A program made the position numbers and the translations under genes. 38,220 nt of DNA from Pirellulales bacterium (GTDB lineage Bacteria; Planctomycetota; Planctomycetia; Pirellulales; Lacipirellulaceae), in contig JADZFK010000121.1 in NCBI GenBank assembly GCA_020849945.1, positions 1-38,220 on the forward strand, in the 5' to 3' direction. Positions 8,196 through 16,041 of this stretch are shown here, one piece after another (within the stretch, counting starts at the first letter, position 1; every line of letters begins with the position of its first letter). The notes under the pieces were generated by a model, which did no database searches, was not told the DNA's origin, and was given only the letters and a program-made list of their open reading frames with translations.

Positions 8196-8200
8196 TTTCC

Positions 8201-8746
8201 ATGAAACAAGCAATTGCCGGTGTTGCTCCCGCTCAGTTACAGGAAGTTACCGTGATGACGGTGTGGCCCTCGGTATCGGCTACGGCGTTTGGTCGTTTTT
8301 GGGGGCGGCTGAGCGCGATCGAGCTTGGGTTCCCCGTGTTTGGCATTCCGCTGACGGTGGGCCGGTTGATGGCGCTCGTTTCGATTCCATTCATGTTGAA
8401 GCTGTATTTTTTGATGCGGTTGCCGCGGTTTCCGTTCGTTCTCATCGGCATTACGAACAAGTTCTGCTGGGTCTACCGGCTGACCAATCGCCGCATCGTG
8501 GTCGAGAACCCGTTTGGCGGCGAGTTGAAATCGGTTTCGTTCGATCGATTCGATTCGATCAAGACAATCGTCGAGCCGGGCCAGGCGTGGTACAAGGCGG
8601 GCGACTTGGTGTTCCGCCTGGGACCGACGGAAACGTTTCGCATCTGGGGCGTACCGCGGCCGGAAACTTTCTGCCAAACATGCCTGAAAGCACGGATGTC
8701 GTTCGTGGGCGTGCAGAAAGCGCGAGAAGCTGGCGTTGCCGTGTGA
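8201..8746 (+). CDS. PH-domain (YdbS-like) membrane-associated protein
   Basis: A 181-residue protein. A hydrophobic stretch at about residues 45-80 (PVFGIPLTVGRLMALVSIPF and MLKLYFLM) looks membrane-embedded. After it, CWVYRLTNRRIVVENPFGG is the YxLTNRRI signature of the bacterial PH (bPH2/YdbS) domain, followed by beta strands (SVSFDRFDSIKTIVEPGQ, GDLVFRLG, TFRIWGVPRPETF). Family members are membrane proteins of poorly defined role. The start at 8201 is the first ATG after the TCGACCC array; the frame is open upstream to 8075 but those residues are repeat-encoded. No SD is visible because of the array. Convergent with the secretion operon, with a hairpin between them. Confidence 0.75.
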   Translation: MKQAIAGVAPAQLQEVTVMTVWPSVSATAFGRFWGRLSAIELGFPVFGIPLTVGRLMALVSIPFMLKLYFLMRLPRFPFVLIGITNKFCWVYRLTNRRIVVENPFGGELKSVSFDRFDSIKTIVEPGQAWYKAGDLVFRLGPTETFRIWGVPRPETFCQTCLKARMSFVGVQKAREAGVAV

Positions 8747-8757
8747 CAAATTCTAAA

Positions 8758-8779
8758 TAGCCGACCCGTTTCGGGTCGG
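8758..8779. terminator. TTT-loop hairpin between convergent genes
   Basis: TAG followed by CCGACCCG, a TTT loop and CGGGTCGG: an 8-base perfect stem 14 bases after the PH-domain stop and 33 bases beyond the gspM-like stop. There is no T-run. The same TAGCC...CCGTTTCGG framework with a different stem occurs at 14651-14672 and, inverted, at 14716-14738, so it may be a dispersed repeat that also serves as a terminator. Confidence 0.5.
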
Positions 8780-8811
8780 CCGCTCGGAAAGATATTCCCG
8801 AGGCGGCCAGG

Positions 8812-9792
8812 TTATGTTTTTGTCTCTTCTTCTTCGGCGGGTCTTGGGTTGCCGTTGGCGTCGAGTTCCTTGCCCTTGCGGAGCGATTCGCCGAGGGGAA
8901 CTCGGAACTTTTTGTCGCCCGTTTTCAACACGAGCGATCGGGAATCGATCGTTTCGATGATGCCTTCGAGTACGCCAATTTTCACGGGATCGCCGGCGCT
9001 CAGGTGAAGCGTTTCTCCTGTGGTACGGACGTGAATCCAGGCTTGCGGACCGTTGCCCGTATCGACCGCCCCGGAAAACATGGCGAATTCCGAGTCATCG
9101 AACTTCGGCGGCGCGGGCGGTGGGGTATCGGGGCGCGGGGCAGGCGGTGGTGCGGGCGGGCGCGGCGGCGTGTAGACGGTCACCATGTCGCGTTCGCCAA
9201 GGCTCTTCTGGTAATCGGCCAAGCTGGAATGCTTGAGCCGCTTCGATTTCCCCGTGGGCAAGTTATCGGTCGCCACGGCCCCGCGCAGGCAAAGGGCTTC
9301 CACCTCCAGCGTGATTTGCAACTGAGTCGCACCAGGCGGCCGGAGCAACCGCAATCGTGTGATCTGGTGGAGTTGCGGGCTGGTGTAGAACTCGTACATC
9401 ATGCCAACCAAGGAACTGAGCGTTCCCGAGGCGTCTAGTTGATAGCCGATTGCTTCAAACGAGGTGGATGCCGAGGTTCTGGGCGCAAGCTTGATGTCGT
9501 TGACGGTGAGTCCGGCCGTTTTCGCTTTCTCCAAAAGCCAAGCCTTGTAAAGAGAGAGGGCCTTTTCTTTGTCGGCGGGCAACGATCGCTCTTGCAATCG
9601 TTCCATTTGTCGCACGGCATCGCGGCCCTTGGCGAGCGCAAGGTTGACATCGGCAAGTTCGGTTTCAGCATTGCCGACCAAGGAACGCCGAGCCTCGAGC
9701 GTGGAGCGATACTTCAAGAAGAGGGATCGCCCACCCCACACGACCGCGAGGGCTAGCACCCCGAGGGCCAACACTTTTTCGCGCTTGTTCAT
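8812..9792 (-). CDS. GspM/PilO-like protein with GspC/PilP-like C-terminal domain
   Basis: A 326-residue inner-membrane assembly protein ending the secretion operon. MNKREK is followed by one transmembrane helix (VLALGVLALAVVWGGRSLFL, residues 7-26). A coiled segment rich in Glu/Arg/Leu (to about 75) leads to a PilO/GspM-type ferredoxin-like fold (to about 170). A proline-rich linker (residues about 210-230, alternating P and A) then joins a small beta domain (GAVDTGNGPQAWIHVRTTGE... PVKIGVLEGIIETIDSRSLVLKTGDKKFRVPLG) that resembles the periplasmic GspC/PilP domain contacting secretins. In known systems these are usually separate proteins. The ATG overlaps the stop of the upstream PilM-like gene by 4 bases (ATGA), so translation is likely coupled. 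Family assignment rests on topology and position. Confidence 0.6.
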   Translation of the reverse strand: MNKREKVLALGVLALAVVWGGRSLFLKYRSTLEARRSLVGNAETELADVNLALAKGRDAVRQMERLQERSLPADKEKALSLYKAWLLEKAKTAGLTVNDIKLAPRTSASTSFEAIGYQLDASGTLSSLVGMMYEFYTSPQLHQITRLRLLRPPGATQLQITLEVEALCLRGAVATDNLPTGKSKRLKHSSLADYQKSLGERDMVTVYTPPRPPAPPPAPRPDTPPPAPPKFDDSEFAMFSGAVDTGNGPQAWIHVRTTGETLHLSAGDPVKIGVLEGIIETIDSRSLVLKTGDKKFRVPLGESLRKGKELDANGNPRPAEEEETKT

Positions 9793-11309
9793 GGCTGCCG
9801 CGCCTCCGAGGGCAGATCGGTTTCCGCCTCACCTGCGGCGGGCACTCGCACATCTAGGCCGAACGACCAGCCATAGCCGGGGAAGGCTCGATCGGTCTTT
9901 CCGCCGCCTGTCGAAACGGTACGGGTGCCTTCGCGTAGCCGCTCTTCGAGAGCGGCCGACGCGGCGGGACTCTTCGCCACAGCTTGGATGTCCATCTTTC
10001 CGCCAACGGCTTTGATGCCTGGCGGCTTGAGCAGCGTAAGTTGCGTGATAACCGCGTCGTTGGCCACGGGAAAATCCTTGGAGGCCAGCGGTTCGGGACG
10101 AACGCGCCGTGCGAAGGCATCCAGTTCATCGAGCCAGTTGACATCGGTATCGAGCCAGTGGCCGATGGCCTCGGCCTGTGTGGTAACGCCCTTGTACATT
10201 TCGGCCTGAGCCCGAACGTCTTTGATGCGGGCTTGCAAGTCGGCAAGTTGCCGGGCCGGTTCCGCAAATTGTCGCCACGCATACAGGCCTCCCCAAAACA
10301 ACAACATCGCGGCGGCGGCCGCCGCCAGCACTTGCACTCGGCCAAACTTCAGTGGCTCCACCTTGCGCCGCACGTTGGCAAAATCCACCAGCGGCGCGCG
10401 CCGGTCGGCTTCAACCAACGCCATGCCCAGCACCGCCGCGAATCGACCAAGGCTTTCTTCGGTTAATCCTTGTGCGGCCAGGCCTTGCGGGCCCTGCTCG
10501 GTAACCGAGTAAGCGCGAACCGGCACCTCCAGTTCGGTGGAGAGGGCGGACACGGCCTCGGCCAACGATTGGCTACCACAAATCACGATCTGATCGACTT
10601 GCCGATCGATCGTTTGCTGCCGAACGGCCGCCATCGTGCGACGAATCTCGCCAATAAGTGCCCGCATGCGGGCTTCGGGCTGGCTCGGATCGGGCAAACG
10701 CACCGTGCGGAGCAACACGACCGTATCCCCAGCCTCGGCCGCGAGATCCGCTTCATCGACCTGAAGGTTTACCACCAGGGCGATCTTCCCCTTTTCTACC
10801 GCACCGCCCCGGCTTACCAACGCCGCAGCCGCGCAGCCACGCACCGGTATCCGATCGGGCACAACGCCGATCGCCTGGCACACTTCTCGCGCTTCGACCA
10901 TGCCGGCCGGGCTGAGCGCCAAGGCAAGCACCTGATTGGGCGCATCGGCACCGCCGCTAATGGATATGAAATCGAGCGCCGAATCCTCGCCCAGCGCGGT
11001 GAACTCGCGCTCGGACTGAAAACGAACCATCTCGGGCAGTTCGTCGAGGGGCGCGGGCGGCAGCGAGAGCAGCTTCATCTGCACGTGGTCGCGGGCCACG
11101 GCAACTAGGGTCGTCACCTTCCCAGAAACCTCACCGCCCATGGCAGCGGCCAACCGCGCGCCAATCTCCTGGCCACTCAACCCGGCCGCGTCGCTGGTCG
11201 CCAACGATGCCGCCCATGCACCCGTTACCGAAATCCCCGTCGGCCCCGCGTTAACCAGCAGGCCACGTACCTCGTGGCGATCCCAATCAATGGCAAGAAT
11301 TCGGGGCAT
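9789..11309 (-). CDS. PilM/GspL-like type II secretion assembly protein with PilN-like membrane part
   Basis: A 506-residue protein. Residues 1 to about 310 form an actin-like ATPase domain: MPRILAIDWDRHEVRGLLV at the N-terminus and IDRQVDQIVICGSQSLAEAV near 235 are typical of PilM/GspL. A transmembrane helix follows at about 325-346 (VQVLAAAAAAMLLFWGGLYA), then a coiled coil (ARQLADLQARIKDVRAQAEM) and a periplasmic PilN-like domain. GspL and the PilM-PilN pair do this job, linking the GspE ATPase to the periplasmic assembly. It lies between gspK and the GspM-like gene and overlaps the latter by 4 bases. A 240-base gap separates it from gspK upstream, so it might have its own promoter. Name the family, not the exact orthologue. 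Confidence 0.75.
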   Translation of the reverse strand: MPRILAIDWDRHEVRGLLVNAGPTGISVTGAWAASLATSDAAGLSGQEIGARLAAAMGGEVSGKVTTLVAVARDHVQMKLLSLPPAPLDELPEMVRFQSEREFTALGEDSALDFISISGGADAPNQVLALALSPAGMVEAREVCQAIGVVPDRIPVRGCAAAALVSRGGAVEKGKIALVVNLQVDEADLAAEAGDTVVLLRTVRLPDPSQPEARMRALIGEIRRTMAAVRQQTIDRQVDQIVICGSQSLAEAVSALSTELEVPVRAYSVTEQGPQGLAAQGLTEESLGRFAAVLGMALVEADRRAPLVDFANVRRKVEPLKFGRVQVLAAAAAAMLLFWGGLYAWRQFAEPARQLADLQARIKDVRAQAEMYKGVTTQAEAIGHWLDTDVNWLDELDAFARRVRPEPLASKDFPVANDAVITQLTLLKPPGIKAVGGKMDIQAVAKSPAASAALEERLREGTRTVSTGGGKTDRAFPGYGWSFGLDVRVPAAGEAETDLPSEARQP

Positions 11310-11372
11310 GGCAATAAATAATCAATGGGAACGTAGAATTCCGTTTGAAGATTGTAAATCGTACCTCTAGCG

Positions 11373-11388
11373 TCGGCGGCAACGCCGA
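11373..11388. repeat. perfect 6-base hairpin in the gspK to PilM-like gap
   Basis: TCGGCG and CGCCGA flank GCAA. It lies about 160 bases past the gspK stop and 64 bases before the PilM-like start, in the 5' leader of the latter. No T-run. Its function is unknown. Confidence 0.3.
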
Positions 11389-11549
11389 ATCTACCGCCAC
11401 AGCCGCATCGGCCTCCTAGGTTTCCCAGTGGCGACGACAACATTTCCGCCGCCACCGCATCGGCATCATTTTCACGACCAACTTCCGCACCGTCCGGGCC
11501 AAGCTACAACGGCCCTTCGCGGCCTTTCCCCCATTGTACACACCCAAAC

Positions 11550-13232
11550 TCACTGCAACTCATCCCCCAACGGAACCCCGAGAAATTCCGCGGAATAGCC
11601 GGGCCCCAGCTCGCGCAGGCTCCAGCGGCGCCGCACCACGGGGGGCGATTGGGTCGCATCCACCACGACCTCGACTCGATCGGCCGAGCCTTCTTCGTCG
11701 AAGAACCCGACCACCTGGGCCCGGTAAACGCTTCCGCCCGAGGTGATGAGGGGCATGAGCTGCTTCATTTGTTCGAGCGTAACGATACGATTTTGCAGCA
11801 GCCAAGTTTCGTATTTTTGGTCGGGCTGCTGCTCGCCGAGCGTGATGTCGCGGTTCGCAATGATTTGCTCGACGGCAATCGGATCGAGGCCAGGAACCCC
11901 GGCGACGAGCGCTCGCGGCGCCTGGTTGATATTAAGCCGCCCCGGGATCGAGGGGGCCGGGTTGACGGCCAGGTTTTCCATCAGCTTCGGAAGATAGGTT
12001 TGCATCGAACCGGGGTCGTTGGGAAAGGCGGGCGCAATGACAATCCGGCTGTTGTTGTTGCCGCCCGAATTACCAAGCCCAGCATTTTGGCCCCCCCCCT
12101 GGCCGCCAAGGGATGACACACTTTGCGGCGCGCCCAAACCGCCAGAGAAATTGGAGTTGCCCTGCCCACCGGAACTAGTGCCAGGTGTAAGAGCCTTCGC
12201 AACACGCGTTTTGACACCGATGAGGTCGAGCACGGTGGTGAGCCTCACGTTGCCGCGTTGCTTCAAATCGATCTTCACATTCGAAGCCTGTTTGCCGGGT
12301 TCGGTGCCGTCGTACGCCCCGCCCTGGCGATACGCGATGATGAAGTCCGTTTCTTCCTCGCTGAAAACCTCCGCAAGCTGCTTGCGAAGCTCTTCGAGGT
12401 TATCCATGTTGACATCGATCTTAGGCGAGCCATCGGCCCGGATGTTGGCCTCGGAGCTATCGAGTGTCAGGTACGCGGCCCAGCCGCGGTCGAGTTCGCC
12501 CATCGAGTTGTCGACGTTGTCGATCGAAGTAAGGCTCTCCTCGTTCCGGTCGATCGTGCCGTTACGGTTGAGGTCGGCGCCGAACAGCAAAGCCGGGGTG
12601 ACATCGCGCACCAGCAGTAATTCTTCGATCGATCCCAACGGGCCGTTACGCGGGGCATACGGCCGTGGCAGCGATGTATAGTAATCGCGCTCGGCACCAA
12701 GTTGGCGAGCTTCCTCGTCGGTGTCGATCCAATCCAAAATCGCGTCGGCAATCGACTCGGTCATGCCGGGTAAGGCCATTAGCAACGTACGGGCCGTATT
12801 CTCGCCCTGTTTATCGGCCAACACGATCGTGTTCAGGTTCAGCCGAGATGACTCGTTCTCCAACCCGTAACGAACGCCGCCGTAGTAGCCATCGGTTGTG
12901 AGATCGGGCGCGATGATCGTGAACCGGCCTCGATACGCGGCGGTCGGGTCATCGTTCACAAGTACCCCCTGGAACAAGCTCGGGTTCGCGTACAACCCGC
13001 CCGATTGCATCACGACTTCCGGATCTTGCGCAAGCAGGGCCTGGGCGTACTCGATGCCCGACTCGGCCAGATTGTTGGCCTGCAGTTGCCGACCGAATAC
13101 GCGTTCCGCCTGGTGCTCGGCAAACATCCGCTCAAAAAACGCCGCCGCCCCCAGCGTAAGCATCGCAACGACAATCAGCGTCAGCACCAAAGCACTGCCG
13201 CCGCGAGAACGAAATGTTATGTCGTAACGCAT
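11550..13232 (-). CDS. gspK: type II secretion minor pseudopilin GspK
   Basis: A 560-residue protein. MRYDITFRSRGGSALVLTLI opens with a short basic leader and a prepilin-like hydrophobic helix (ALVLTLIVVAMLTLGAAAFF). The GspK features follow: an early segment with AESGIEYAQALLAQ near residue 60, SRLNLNTI and LPGMTESIADAILDWIDTDEE near 130-160, which resemble the SAM-like helix-hairpin-helix of GspK, and a second LNINQAPRALVAGVPGLDPIA near 445. GspK caps the pseudopilus tip. It is longer than the usual 300-350 residues, partly through a Gly/Asn/Ser-rich stretch at about 350-400. The start was set at 13232; 12 more in-frame residues upstream (MQSEIRNPSFLA) are repeat-encoded. No SD is visible, and a GGATTTC array lies 14 bases upstream. 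Confidence 0.85.
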   Translation of the reverse strand: MRYDITFRSRGGSALVLTLIVVAMLTLGAAAFFERMFAEHQAERVFGRQLQANNLAESGIEYAQALLAQDPEVVMQSGGLYANPSLFQGVLVNDDPTAAYRGRFTIIAPDLTTDGYYGGVRYGLENESSRLNLNTIVLADKQGENTARTLLMALPGMTESIADAILDWIDTDEEARQLGAERDYYTSLPRPYAPRNGPLGSIEELLLVRDVTPALLFGADLNRNGTIDRNEESLTSIDNVDNSMGELDRGWAAYLTLDSSEANIRADGSPKIDVNMDNLEELRKQLAEVFSEEETDFIIAYRQGGAYDGTEPGKQASNVKIDLKQRGNVRLTTVLDLIGVKTRVAKALTPGTSSGGQGNSNFSGGLGAPQSVSSLGGQGGGQNAGLGNSGGNNNSRIVIAPAFPNDPGSMQTYLPKLMENLAVNPAPSIPGRLNINQAPRALVAGVPGLDPIAVEQIIANRDITLGEQQPDQKYETWLLQNRIVTLEQMKQLMPLITSGGSVYRAQVVGFFDEEGSADRVEVVVDATQSPPVVRRRWSLRELGPGYSAEFLGVPLGDELQ

Positions 13233-13245
13233 GGCAAGGAATGAC

Positions 13246-13266
13246 GGATTTCGGATTTCGGATTGC
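13246..13266. repeat. 7-base array, GGATTTC units
   Basis: GGATTTC, GGATTTC, GGATTGC in register, 14 bases before the gspK start at 13232 on the minus strand. Confidence 0.85.
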
Positions 13267-13310
13267 AAGCGGCCATGGCAACTTGCTGTAAGTGTGCCAT
13301 AGCCGCCCCC

Positions 13311-13331
13311 CTAACGCCTAACGCCTAACGA
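13311..13331. repeat. 7-base array, CTAACGC units
   Basis: CTAACGC, CTAACGC, CTAACGA in register in the 100-base gap between gspJ and gspK, ending 2 bases from the gspJ stop codon. Confidence 0.85.
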
Positions 13332-13332
13332 C

Positions 13333-14772
13333 TCACTGTATTTCAAACGCGGAGCCGCTGGTGCCGGTACCGGTTCCGGTGCCAGAGGTTGTTGATTCGC
13401 TCGTGGATGAGCTGGATGTTGAATCGTCTGTCATTTCTGCCCCAGATGCCGACAGTTCAGACATCGGGAGATTCACGACTTGTCGATAGATTCTCGCGTT
13501 TGCAATCGCATCGGGCGAGGTGTTTTCGAGTTGCTCATCGCCAGGCCTTGCCGAGCGAAGCCAGATGCACACCTCGATTGCCCGCGGGAGCTTCATCATC
13601 TCTTTCATTTCCCACACGGTCGCCAGTTGCGTGCCGTCGAAGTAACTGAATTGAATCTGCACGACCTCGGGGGCGACGAGCACGGCCCCCGAGTTAAGCA
13701 CGTCACCGCTTCCCGATTGTTCAGCAAACACACGTTCGCCACGCGGGATAACTTGCCGCACGAGCCCGCCGACAAGTTCCTGATCCGCAGTGGCCAACGA
13801 CGTGGCCGCGGCACTGCCTGGTTCGAGCGTTGCGCCCGACCGCACGAAGTACGCGACGGTTTTCAGGTCGGCGGGCGGCACCACGTTGGCCGCCGTCACG
13901 CTCGCGCCGGTCGCGCCTGCGTTGGTTGCCGACGCGTTCGGCGCATTGGTGTAGCCGGTGAGTGTGCCGAAGAGTTCGTCTTGCTTCGGTAGCCGGGTGA
14001 CATCGATGTACAACTGAGCTTCCGTGCCAGTTAGGCCCAGGGGCATTTCCTCCTCCGATTCTTGATTCGCGGCCATCGCGCCACTTGCGGAACTTGCCGA
14101 ACCGCTTGCGCTGCTTGAGCTGCCGTTCGCGGAAGAACCGCTGCTGAGCGCGGTAACGGCCGAAGGCCCGCCAACGCCGCCAGGCGTGCCGACCCCGTTC
14201 GATAGACCAGACGCCTTGCGGGCCGCGTCGACCGTATCGACATCAAACGGCGTTCCGGCCGCCATGAGCTGCGCAATCGCCGTGGTATCTTGCGGTTGAT
14301 AGATAGATGCGGCCCGAATGTCGTCGGCGATCATCCCCAAAATGCTGCGGGCAAGCTGGGCTTCTTCGACGCGCGTACGATCGGCCTCAACCCGCGTCAG
14401 GTACAGCGTGATGGCCGTGCCGATGAGCGAAAGCAACACCGCCGACAACGCAATGGCGACGATCACTTCAAAAAGCGTGAATCCACTCTCCCCCCTATCA
14501 GCCTGTTGAAAAACGCCATCGTAGCGTTTTTCAACCTCGCCAAGCTCGGAGCTAAGCTCCTCGCGGCTCGCAAAACGGCGACTTGGGTCGCTGTTTTGGC
14601 ATGGCATCCATGCCATGACGCAGCCCGCTGGCTTATTCAACGGGCTGCTATAGCCCGGCCGTTTCGGCCGGGATGCCCATGAAGAACGGTTGCGGTTCGC
14701 GTTCCCATCGGGGCCGCCAAGCCGAAACGGCTCGGCTAGATAATACGAGTAGGCACACTGCAATCTCTTCAT
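13333..14772 (-). CDS. gspJ: GspJ-like minor pseudopilin with a 97-residue repeat-derived leader
   Basis: A 479-residue frame. The prepilin motif is ESG-FTLFEVIVAIALSAVLLSL with cleavage expected after Gly97. Downstream, ITLYLTRVEADRTRVEEAQLARSIL and ...MIADDIRAA fit GspJ. The ATG at 14772 overlaps the gspI stop by 4 bases (ATGA), which argues that it is the true, coupled start. No ATG, GTG or TTG in frame is seen between the element at 14499-14648 and the cleavage site, so initiation must lie within or before that element. The leader is therefore encoded by palindromic elements. Low-complexity Ser/Ala/Gly runs occur near 205-235, and the C-terminus is a Ser/Thr/Gly tail. Family identity is supported by position between gspI and gspK. 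Confidence 0.75.
   Translation of the reverse strand: MKRLQCAYSYYLAEPFRLGGPDGNANRNRSSWASRPKRPGYSSPLNKPAGCVMAWMPCQNSDPSRRFASREELSSELGEVEKRYDGVFQQADRGESGFTLFEVIVAIALSAVLLSLIGTAITLYLTRVEADRTRVEEAQLARSILGMIADDIRAASIYQPQDTTAIAQLMAAGTPFDVDTVDAARKASGLSNGVGTPGGVGGPSAVTALSSGSSANGSSSSASGSASSASGAMAANQESEEEMPLGLTGTEAQLYIDVTRLPKQDELFGTLTGYTNAPNASATNAGATGASVTAANVVPPADLKTVAYFVRSGATLEPGSAAATSLATADQELVGGLVRQVIPRGERVFAEQSGSGDVLNSGAVLVAPEVVQIQFSYFDGTQLATVWEMKEMMKLPRAIEVCIWLRSARPGDEQLENTSPDAIANARIYRQVVNLPMSELSASGAEMTDDSTSSSSTSESTTSGTGTGTGTSGSAFEIQ
14499..14648. repeat. 150-base palindromic element with terminal inverted repeats, inside gspJ
   Basis: Left end CAGCCTGTTGAA (14499-14510) and right end TTCAACGGGCTG (14636-14647) are inverted repeats with one mismatch. 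Inside are three hairpins: GTTGAAAAACGC/GCGTTTTTCAAC (14505-14535, 12 perfect pairs), CATGGCAT/ATGCCATG near 14600-14617, and GCAGCCCG/CGGGCTGC at 14620-14648. The structure is like a miniature inverted-repeat element with no gene of its own. On the minus strand it is read in frame as part of the gspJ leader. Confidence 0.8.
14651..14672. repeat. TTT-loop hairpin, copy 2
   Basis: TAGCCCGGCCG, TTT, CGGCCGGG: an 8-base perfect stem with the same TAGCC...CCGTTTCGG framework as 8758-8779 but different stem bases. It lies in the gspJ leader-coding region. Confidence 0.6.
14716..14738. repeat. TTT-loop hairpin, copy 3 (inverted)
   Basis: On the minus strand it reads TAGCCGAGCCG, TTT, CGGCTTGGC. 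The stem keeps pairing through a G-T wobble. It encodes the AEPFRLGG part of the gspJ leader. Confidence 0.5.
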
Positions 14773-15416
14773 GGCTGGCTGCCTCCGCTCGTCGAGGAAC
14801 TGCCTCCGCTCGATCCACCGGTTGTTTTTGACGAGCTGGAAGCGTTCGTGCTGCCTTCCGTGCTGCTCGTTTCCTCGGGCACGTAATCGGGGTTCGTCAT
14901 CCAGCGGGTGAGCTCGAATCGCGCGGGCTGAAGTCGCGTATCGAGTTGCTGCTCAACAAGTACGCGGACGGCAACCAGTTCTTGGAAGTTCGTGTTCTCG
15001 ATGGCAATGGAAAACACCCAGGGCGGGTCGGCCGAAGAATCGAGCGGCGACTGGCTGACGGCAGAGAGTTGCCGCGCGCCGCTTGCCAGTTCGTCGATTA
15101 ACGAGGCGGCCAAAATTTGGGCCTGCGTTTCAGATTCGGTCATGCCGGCCGTTTGATCCGCCAGCCGCATGACCTCTCCCAAAGCAGCCAACGCACCGGC
15201 CAAAATGGCCAAGGCCAAAATGATTTCGAGCAGCGTGAAAGCGTGTAAGGGTCGAGAGTCGAGGGTCGAGGGTCGAGGGCCAGAAAACCGGTTGCGGATT
15301 GCCGAACTTTTCAATCCGCAATCCGAAATCCGCAATCCGAAATATCCTATGCTGGCTCGGGTATCTATGGCACTTGCTCGTCGAGCCGGGACGGCTTGGA
15401 AATATAATTGGTTCAT
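14769..15416 (-). CDS. gspI: GspI-like minor pseudopilin with heptad-repeat leader
   Basis: A 215-residue protein. The prepilin motif is LHA-FTLLEIILALAILAGALAALGE, with Ala rather than Gly before the cleavage site (position 59), followed by ...DQTAGMTESETQAQILAASLIDELASG, typical of GspI. The start at 15416 overlaps the gspH stop by 4 bases (ATGA). The frame stays open further upstream, but that extension lies wholly inside gspH. Residues about 25-57 of the leader are encoded by two different 7-base arrays (15313-15340 and 15251-15278), giving FGLRISDCGLKSSAIRNRFS and PRPSTLDSRP. Leaders of this family usually have fewer than 30 residues. The C-terminus is a Ser/Thr/Gly tail of about 30 residues that known GspI proteins lack. 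Confidence 0.75.
   Translation of the reverse strand: MNQLYFQAVPARRASAIDTRASIGYFGLRISDCGLKSSAIRNRFSGPRPSTLDSRPLHAFTLLEIILALAILAGALAALGEVMRLADQTAGMTESETQAQILAASLIDELASGARQLSAVSQSPLDSSADPPWVFSIAIENTNFQELVAVRVLVEQQLDTRLQPARFELTRWMTNPDYVPEETSSTEGSTNASSSSKTTGGSSGGSSSTSGGSQP
15251..15278. repeat. 7-base array, GTCGAGG units, in the gspI leader
   Basis: GTCGAGA then three GTCGAGG units. On the coding strand this is the TCGACCC family seen upstream of the PH-domain gene. It encodes PRPSTLDSRP directly before the cleavage motif. Confidence 0.92.
15313..15340. repeat. 7-base array, AATCCGM units, in the gspI leader
   Basis: AATCCGC, AATCCGA, AATCCGC, AATCCGA in perfect register, followed by a diverged unit AATATCC. 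It encodes part of the gspI leader. Confidence 0.92.
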
Positions 15417-16024
15417 GGCACCACCTCGTTGGCTACGTCGCTGGCGGTGGCGAGGCCCGTGATGCCACGCAGGGTAACGCGGATGGTTTGATCGAGGTCG
15501 TTCTTGAGAACGATCGTGGCGTCGGTCGCGGTGCCATCGGGATGAAAGAGGATGGGTGACGACCACGCGGAATCGCTAGGTGTGCCGAGCATCGCCGCCA
15601 CCTGGTTGGACGCAGCAACATCACCCGCGGCAAAAACCACATGCTCGGGCAGCTGCGGAGGCTTGAGTCGCAGGTAGTCGCTGGCCGAGTGTTCCGTCTC
15701 GGCCTCGGCCTCGGCATGGGTCGCGGCCGGTAAGGCCGTCTCGGGTAACGTCAATTCGTCCAAGGGCATGAGTTGAAACCGCGAGCCGTTCGGTTCGAAC
15801 CGGAACACCTGCGTCTCCCCGGTTTGCATGGCCGTGAATCGGCCCTGCGTCCAGGCATCACGCACGATATCGCTCGCAGCTTGAAGGTTCGCTCGAGAAA
15901 CACTGCCGCCCATGTAAGGAACCGAAACGGCCGCCACGATGACCAGCAACGACAACACGAGCACGACCTCGATGAGCGTTAGCCCACGAGGCAACCTCGT
16001 CGGACGTGGATCGATACCCGGCAT
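15413..16024 (-). CDS. gspH: GspH-like minor pseudopilin
   Basis: A 203-residue protein. MPGIDPRPTRLPRG precedes LTLIEVVLVLSLLVIVAAVSVPYM, a canonical prepilin cleavage site with Gly at -1 and Glu at +5. Then SRANLQAASDIVRDAWTQGRFTAMQTGETQVFRFEPNGSRFQL matches the GspH pattern, in which the helix leads into a beta sheet. Minor pseudopilins of this type start pseudopilus assembly. The start at 16024 lies 17 bases after the gspG stop; an earlier in-frame ATG at 16105 would lie within gspG. The stop overlaps the gspI start. This leader (14 residues) is the only pseudopilin leader of normal length without a repeat array in the cluster. Confidence 0.78.
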   Translation of the reverse strand: MPGIDPRPTRLPRGLTLIEVVLVLSLLVIVAAVSVPYMGGSVSRANLQAASDIVRDAWTQGRFTAMQTGETQVFRFEPNGSRFQLMPLDELTLPETALPAATHAEAEAETEHSASDYLRLKPPQLPEHVVFAAGDVAASNQVAAMLGTPSDSAWSSPILFHPDGTATDATIVLKNDLDQTIRVTLRGITGLATASDVANEVVP

Positions 16025-16041
16025 CGGAAGCGAGTGGGGAG

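Larger units (their letters stand above)
7891..8200. other. 310-base divergent intergenic region with two heptad arrays
   Basis: It must carry the promoters of the HAD gene (leftward) and the PH-domain gene (rightward), but no clear -35/-10 pair stands out. Each end carries a 7-base-period array next to a start codon: AGTCGAG units at 7897-7924 and TCGACCC units at 8168-8195. The unit at one end resembles the complement of the unit at the other (CTCGACT versus CTCGACC). Confidence 0.6.

Noticed and set aside
15417-15566. Longer N-terminus for gspI
   Set aside because: The extension lies entirely within gspH, whereas the ATG at 15416 overlaps the gspH stop in the ATGA arrangement typical of coupled genes.
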